From: Paludibacteraceae bacterium
Lineage (GTDB): Bacteria; Bacteroidota; Bacteroidia; Bacteroidales; Paludibacteraceae
Reading direction: 5' to 3'
Assembly: GCA_017477325.1 (NCBI GenBank)
Contig: JAFUWV010000012.1
Coordinates: 27,916-91,915, forward strand
Length of the DNA stretch: 64,000 bases
The notes under the pieces: generated by a model
The model's input: only the letters and a program-made list of their open reading frames with translations
The model's database searches: none
Told to the model about the DNA's origin: nothing
Shown: positions 61,745 to 64,000 of the stretch, in pieces
Position numbering within the stretch: position 1 is the stretch's first letter
Layout of the letters: every line of letters starts with the position of its first letter
Program-made: the position numbers and the translations under genes

Positions 61745-61920
61745 AACAAAATTTGCTGCAATCACCTATAGTGCTCTGCAACCGAATGAACGCATCCCGT
61801 CAGCCGACGAATGCAACATTACTAAATTAGTAGAAGTATGTAATGAAATTGAAGAAACATGATAGTCAAGGTTTTAAATGTTTAATGATTGTTGATGCAA
61901 GAGTGCACCGATTTCGACTA

Positions 61921-61951
61921 CAAAGGTATGACAAAGTTTTTGAGTACGCAA
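61921..61951 (-). promoter_or_regulatory. second Bacteroidetes-type promoter in the 61.6-62.2 kb gap
   Basis: Minus strand: TTG at 61951-61949, 20-nt spacer, TACCTTTG at 61928-61921. No coding sequence I can support lies between it and the operon promoter at 61683, so it may give a long leader for the operon or a small RNA. The remainder of the 669-bp gap (61559-62227) is AT-rich and holds nothing else I recognise. Confidence 0.6.
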
Positions 61952-62227
61952 TAGATATTAACATTTTTTTGAATTATTTTTTAACTTTGATACATTACAC
62001 GAATGAGAATAGCGGAATAAATCATTGTATAGAAACTTATTGCATGAATAACTATTTTTAGCAATTAAAACAGATTCCTGCTGCAACCTGCCGATACTTA
62101 ATATACCATAAGCAAAATCTGAGATAGGCAAGATGAAGTATATATAAGTTGGTGATATTCTTCGGTAGTTTATATTGATTGATATATAACAGTTTTACAC
62201 CATTACGATATCGTTCATCGACAGTTA

Positions 62228-62602
62228 TCACAATCCGGGATGCGGAACACATGGCTTGGGCTGAGAGATTTCCGACACTTCAAACGAAGTCCATTCAACG
62301 TCTTCAGCGCAAGTACGCATATATTGCAGATATTGTTTCTTCCAAGGATAGAAGAGCAGTTGCTCTACCCCATCTGAATAAGGCGCATACAGCGGAGAAG
62401 GTTTAGGCCGAATGGCAACAAATCGCTGTGAAATCAGAACCGCATAGTTCCACGCCTCATCAGACAGAGTAAAACCAGGTATATTACAAAGGCACCACTC
62501 AATATATCCTGAGTGTGAATCAAGCACTTGCTTGAGTGTAAGGTGCTTATACTTACCAAAACCAAGTTTGTCAAACAGTTCGTATGTCGTAGTTTTCTTC
62601 AT
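62228..62602 (-). CDS. exodeoxyribonuclease X C-terminal-like protein
   Basis: 124 residues. FGKYKHLTLKQVLDSHSGYIEWCLCNIPGF (given as consecutive blocks FGKYKHLTL, QVLDSHSGYIEWCL) is the short domain found at the C-terminus of ExoX-like nucleases and in many small stand-alone proteins (PF20600-like, DUF3820-related). The exonuclease domain itself is absent, so no nuclease activity is implied. The C-terminal half is Pro-rich and without known features. It is the third gene of a run with the two paralogous proteins (13-bp gap). Function unknown. Confidence 0.65.
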   Translation of the reverse strand: MKKTTTYELFDKLGFGKYKHLTLKQVLDSHSGYIEWCLCNIPGFTLSDEAWNYAVLISQRFVAIRPKPSPLYAPYSDGVEQLLFYPWKKQYLQYMRTCAEDVEWTSFEVSEISQPKPCVPHPGL

Positions 62603-62615
62603 TCGATTACAAAAA

Positions 62616-63071
62616 TTATATTATTCCTATAGTTTTCATCCAATTAAGAGTGGCATCCATGCTTTTAGAATAATAACAGTTTCTTAGCATCTTATTAACC
62701 ATGTTTTCAGCATACGACATATCAAATTCATATCCAGTTTGTAGAGCGGCATCTTCCATAAGTTTCAACAGATTTGTTTTCAAAAGACTTACTACATAAC
62801 TACGGCTATATTTAGTATTACGAGGGATAGGAATGTCAAGTAGCAACTCATTTGTTTCTTTATTCACGACTTTGATACCTGAGAGTAAAGTGCATCCACA
62901 TCCTTCCACGATTTCCTCAATAATCATCAGTCCTTCCATTTGCCGCATACCGAGTTGATAAATCCAACCAGATTTTGCTTGAAAAGCCTGAAATATGGGT
63001 GTTCCTGTAGATGATGATACTGCGATTGGTGTTTGATTGTAGAGAGAAAGTGTTGTTTCCATATCATTCAT
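62616..63071 (-). CDS. unknown protein, paralogue of the neighbouring gene (copy 2)
   Basis: 151 residues, no recognised family. It aligns along its length with the 157-residue protein encoded just upstream: FQAKSGWIYQLGMRQMEGLM / FQTMSGNCYFSAMRLSEGIL, and YSRSYVVSLLKTNLLKLMED / YSRSVVATVARRILKELVEK. The pattern is several beta-strands, then a helix starting at the conserved YSRS motif, then a C-terminal helical segment. No signal peptide or membrane helix; cytosolic by default. A Gly-Cys-Gly-Cys stretch (EGCGC) near residue 58 is unique to this copy. 5-bp gap to the upstream paralogue. Confidence 0.7.
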   Translation of the reverse strand: MNDMETTLSLYNQTPIAVSSSTGTPIFQAFQAKSGWIYQLGMRQMEGLMIIEEIVEGCGCTLLSGIKVVNKETNELLLDIPIPRNTKYSRSYVVSLLKTNLLKLMEDAALQTGYEFDMSYAENMVNKMLRNCYYSKSMDATLNWMKTIGII

Positions 63072-63076
63072 TGTTA

Positions 63077-63550
63077 TTAATAGTTTAGAGATTTGATTTG
63101 TCGATTGAGTTCTTGTGTTTGGTCTGCATAAACAGCATTATTCACGATTTGGTAGATTACTCTGTCAACATGGGAAGCCTCAATATAAAAATTTTCTCTT
63201 TGTGCAGTTTTTTCTACAAGCTCTTTTAATATTCTACGAGCCACGGTTGCCACAACACTTCTACTATAGATTGCACCTTCATACATTGGATAGATATATT
63301 CACAGAGAAGAGTTTTAGTTTTCAGATCATATATATGCACACCATTGAGGAAAGTGCGATTATAGATACCCCCTTGCCCAATATCCTCTTTAATTAGAAT
63401 ACCTTCACTTAATCGCATTGCAGAAAAGTAGCAATTACCACTCATAGTTTGAAATGCAGCAGTAATGAAAGCATTGAGTTCCGGCGAATAAGTAACAGAA
63501 CTAGGCGTTGCGAGACCAAAGTTACGAAAAAGTGCGATTTCCTGTTTCAT
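63077..63550 (-). CDS. unknown protein, paralogue of the neighbouring gene (copy 1)
   Basis: 157 residues, no recognised family. Same layout as copy 2: an N-terminal strand-rich half (TYSPELNAFITAAFQTMSGN, SEGILIKEDIGQGGIYNRTF, GVHIYDLKTKTLLCEYIYP), the YSRS turn at ~95, and helices to the end (RILKELVEKTAQRENFYIEAS). The strand repeat (FxxxSGxxYxxxMRxxEGxxIxEDI) is the best family marker. First gene of the three-gene run; two TACCTTTG boxes lie 52 and 92 bp upstream. Confidence 0.7.
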   Translation of the reverse strand: MKQEIALFRNFGLATPSSVTYSPELNAFITAAFQTMSGNCYFSAMRLSEGILIKEDIGQGGIYNRTFLNGVHIYDLKTKTLLCEYIYPMYEGAIYSRSVVATVARRILKELVEKTAQRENFYIEASHVDRVIYQIVNNAVYADQTQELNRQIKSLNY

Positions 63551-63601
63551 GTTTATTTTGAAATATGAGGTTAAACTTCTACTAATAATGCAGCTTTATT
63601 G

Positions 63602-63649
63602 CAAAGGTAATCTTTCGTGATAGTTTTTATTTTTCACGCTGCAAAGGTA
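63602..63649 (-). promoter_or_regulatory. two TACCTTTG -7 elements upstream of the paralogue genes
   Basis: Minus-strand TACCTTTG at 63609-63602 and 63649-63642. Neither has a TTG at the usual 19-20 nt, so assignment is weaker than for other promoters here. Confidence 0.4.
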
Positions 63650-63676
63650 TATAGTTAGTGTGCAATTTTTTTGCAC

Positions 63677-63717
63677 AAAAAAAAAGCACACATTCTTTCT
63701 TTCGAAAAGATGTGTGC
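63677..63717 (-). terminator. terminator for transcripts entering from the right
   Basis: Minus-strand hairpin with perfect 8-bp stem GCACACAT / ATGTGTGC (63717-63710 and 63693-63686), extended by CTTT/AAAG, followed by a run of nine T. It would stop leftward transcription coming from the repeat array at 63861 onward. Confidence 0.75.
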
Positions 63718-63860
63718 AGAGTACATCATTCAAATCATTTAAGGCAGAATGGTTGTCTTCTTATTCTCCCACTGATGACAGATTTTCACTGATTTATATA
63801 TATTCTTCTGTATATTGGTCCACGAATCCATGCACCTATTTTCAAGATATAGTGAGTAAC

Positions 63861-64000
63861 TTAATCCTTATTTGAGTGGAAGATGATATTAGAGTGTTTG
63901 ACTTTTCAAAATTGGAGGACTGAGTATGAGTCTTAATCCTTATTTGAGTGGAAGATGATATTAGAGTGTTTGACTTTTCAAAATTGGAGGACTGAGTATG
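63861..64000. repeat. 72-bp tandem repeat, possible CRISPR array end
   Basis: The unit beginning TTAATCCTTATTTGAG recurs 72 bp later and is identical over the 68 bp visible before the window ends. Within a unit GTCTTAATCCTTATTTGAGT looks like the start of a CRISPR repeat (reverse complement ends ATAAGGATTAAGAC, like type III/I repeats of Bacteroidetes), which would leave a ~36-bp repeat plus ~36-bp spacer. The first copy has a degenerate beginning (AACTTAATCC instead of GTCTTAATCC), as terminal repeats often do. Against CRISPR: both 'spacers' are identical. The gap 63718-63860 holds nothing else I recognise. Confidence 0.5.

Noticed and set aside
61843-62061. 72-codon + frame in the AT-rich gap near 62 kb
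   Set aside because: No family, no promoter upstream, and it covers the promoter box at 61921. Probably chance.

Overview
The window is from a Bacteroidales chromosome, most likely a Prevotellaceae-like gut or oral species. This rests on a type IX secretion-style C-terminal domain, BACON and PCMD domains, an A/V-type ATPase, the compact AMP nucleosidase, and more than ten promoters of the Bacteroidetes form (TTG, 19-20 nt, TAnnTTTG). Shine-Dalgarno sequences are largely absent. No tRNA or rRNA gene and no intact insertion sequence was seen.

Layout. 1-5.5 kb (+): the end of an IMPACT-family gene, an acyltransferase, coaD, a periplasmic S41 protease, RNase P RNA and a YihY/BrkB membrane protein. 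5.6-26.5 kb (-): a small holin-like membrane protein, fabD-aspS, a Sel1-repeat protein, a GDPD lipoprotein, a detached V-ATPase operon (D-I-K), a metallo-beta-lactamase-fold/TIGR02757 pair, the rplM-rpsI-rpsB-tsf operon, a kinase-AAA+ fusion, a BACON lipoprotein, an aquaporin, and metK behind a SAM-II riboswitch with its own terminator. 26.8-41.4 kb (-): a tandem formylglycine-generating-enzyme-like protein, a lipoprotein, holA and AMP nucleosidase in one operon, a SIMPL protein, and a 3141-residue surface protein built from about 30 cadherin-like repeats. 41.9-51.1 kb: one carboxypeptidase-regulatory-domain protein (+), then on the - strand a class I amidotransferase, a COG0523 metal GTPase, an EptA-like transferase, free methionine sulfoxide reductase, a TPR protein and gyrA.

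51.5-64 kb (-) is accessory DNA and the most interesting part. A seven-gene run (61558 down to 56111) encodes a periplasmic TPR/aspartyl protease, a zinc-ribbon protein, a JAMM (JAB) metalloprotease, an E2-like protein, a 58-residue protein, an E1/ThiF-like protein and a 142-residue protein. This looks like a bacterial ubiquitin-like conjugation/deconjugation pathway without an obvious ubiquitin-like modifier. Next to it lie a membrane-anchored 592-residue protein, a macro-like/ADP-ribosylglycohydrolase fusion and a lipoprotein. To the right are a tandem pair of diverged paralogues, an exonuclease-X C-terminal-like protein, and at the very edge a 72-bp tandem repeat that may be the leader-distal end of a CRISPR array.

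Two sequence-level patterns cut across the genes. First, many intergenic spaces hold short degenerate tandem arrays, mostly of 9-bp units (CTTTACAAA type). They are nearly always oriented so the A/C-rich strand is the coding strand of the following gene. Two have spread into coding sequence or a spurious start extension. Second, a ~125-bp structured element occurs twice, 38.8 kb apart, both times upstream of a minus-strand gene.
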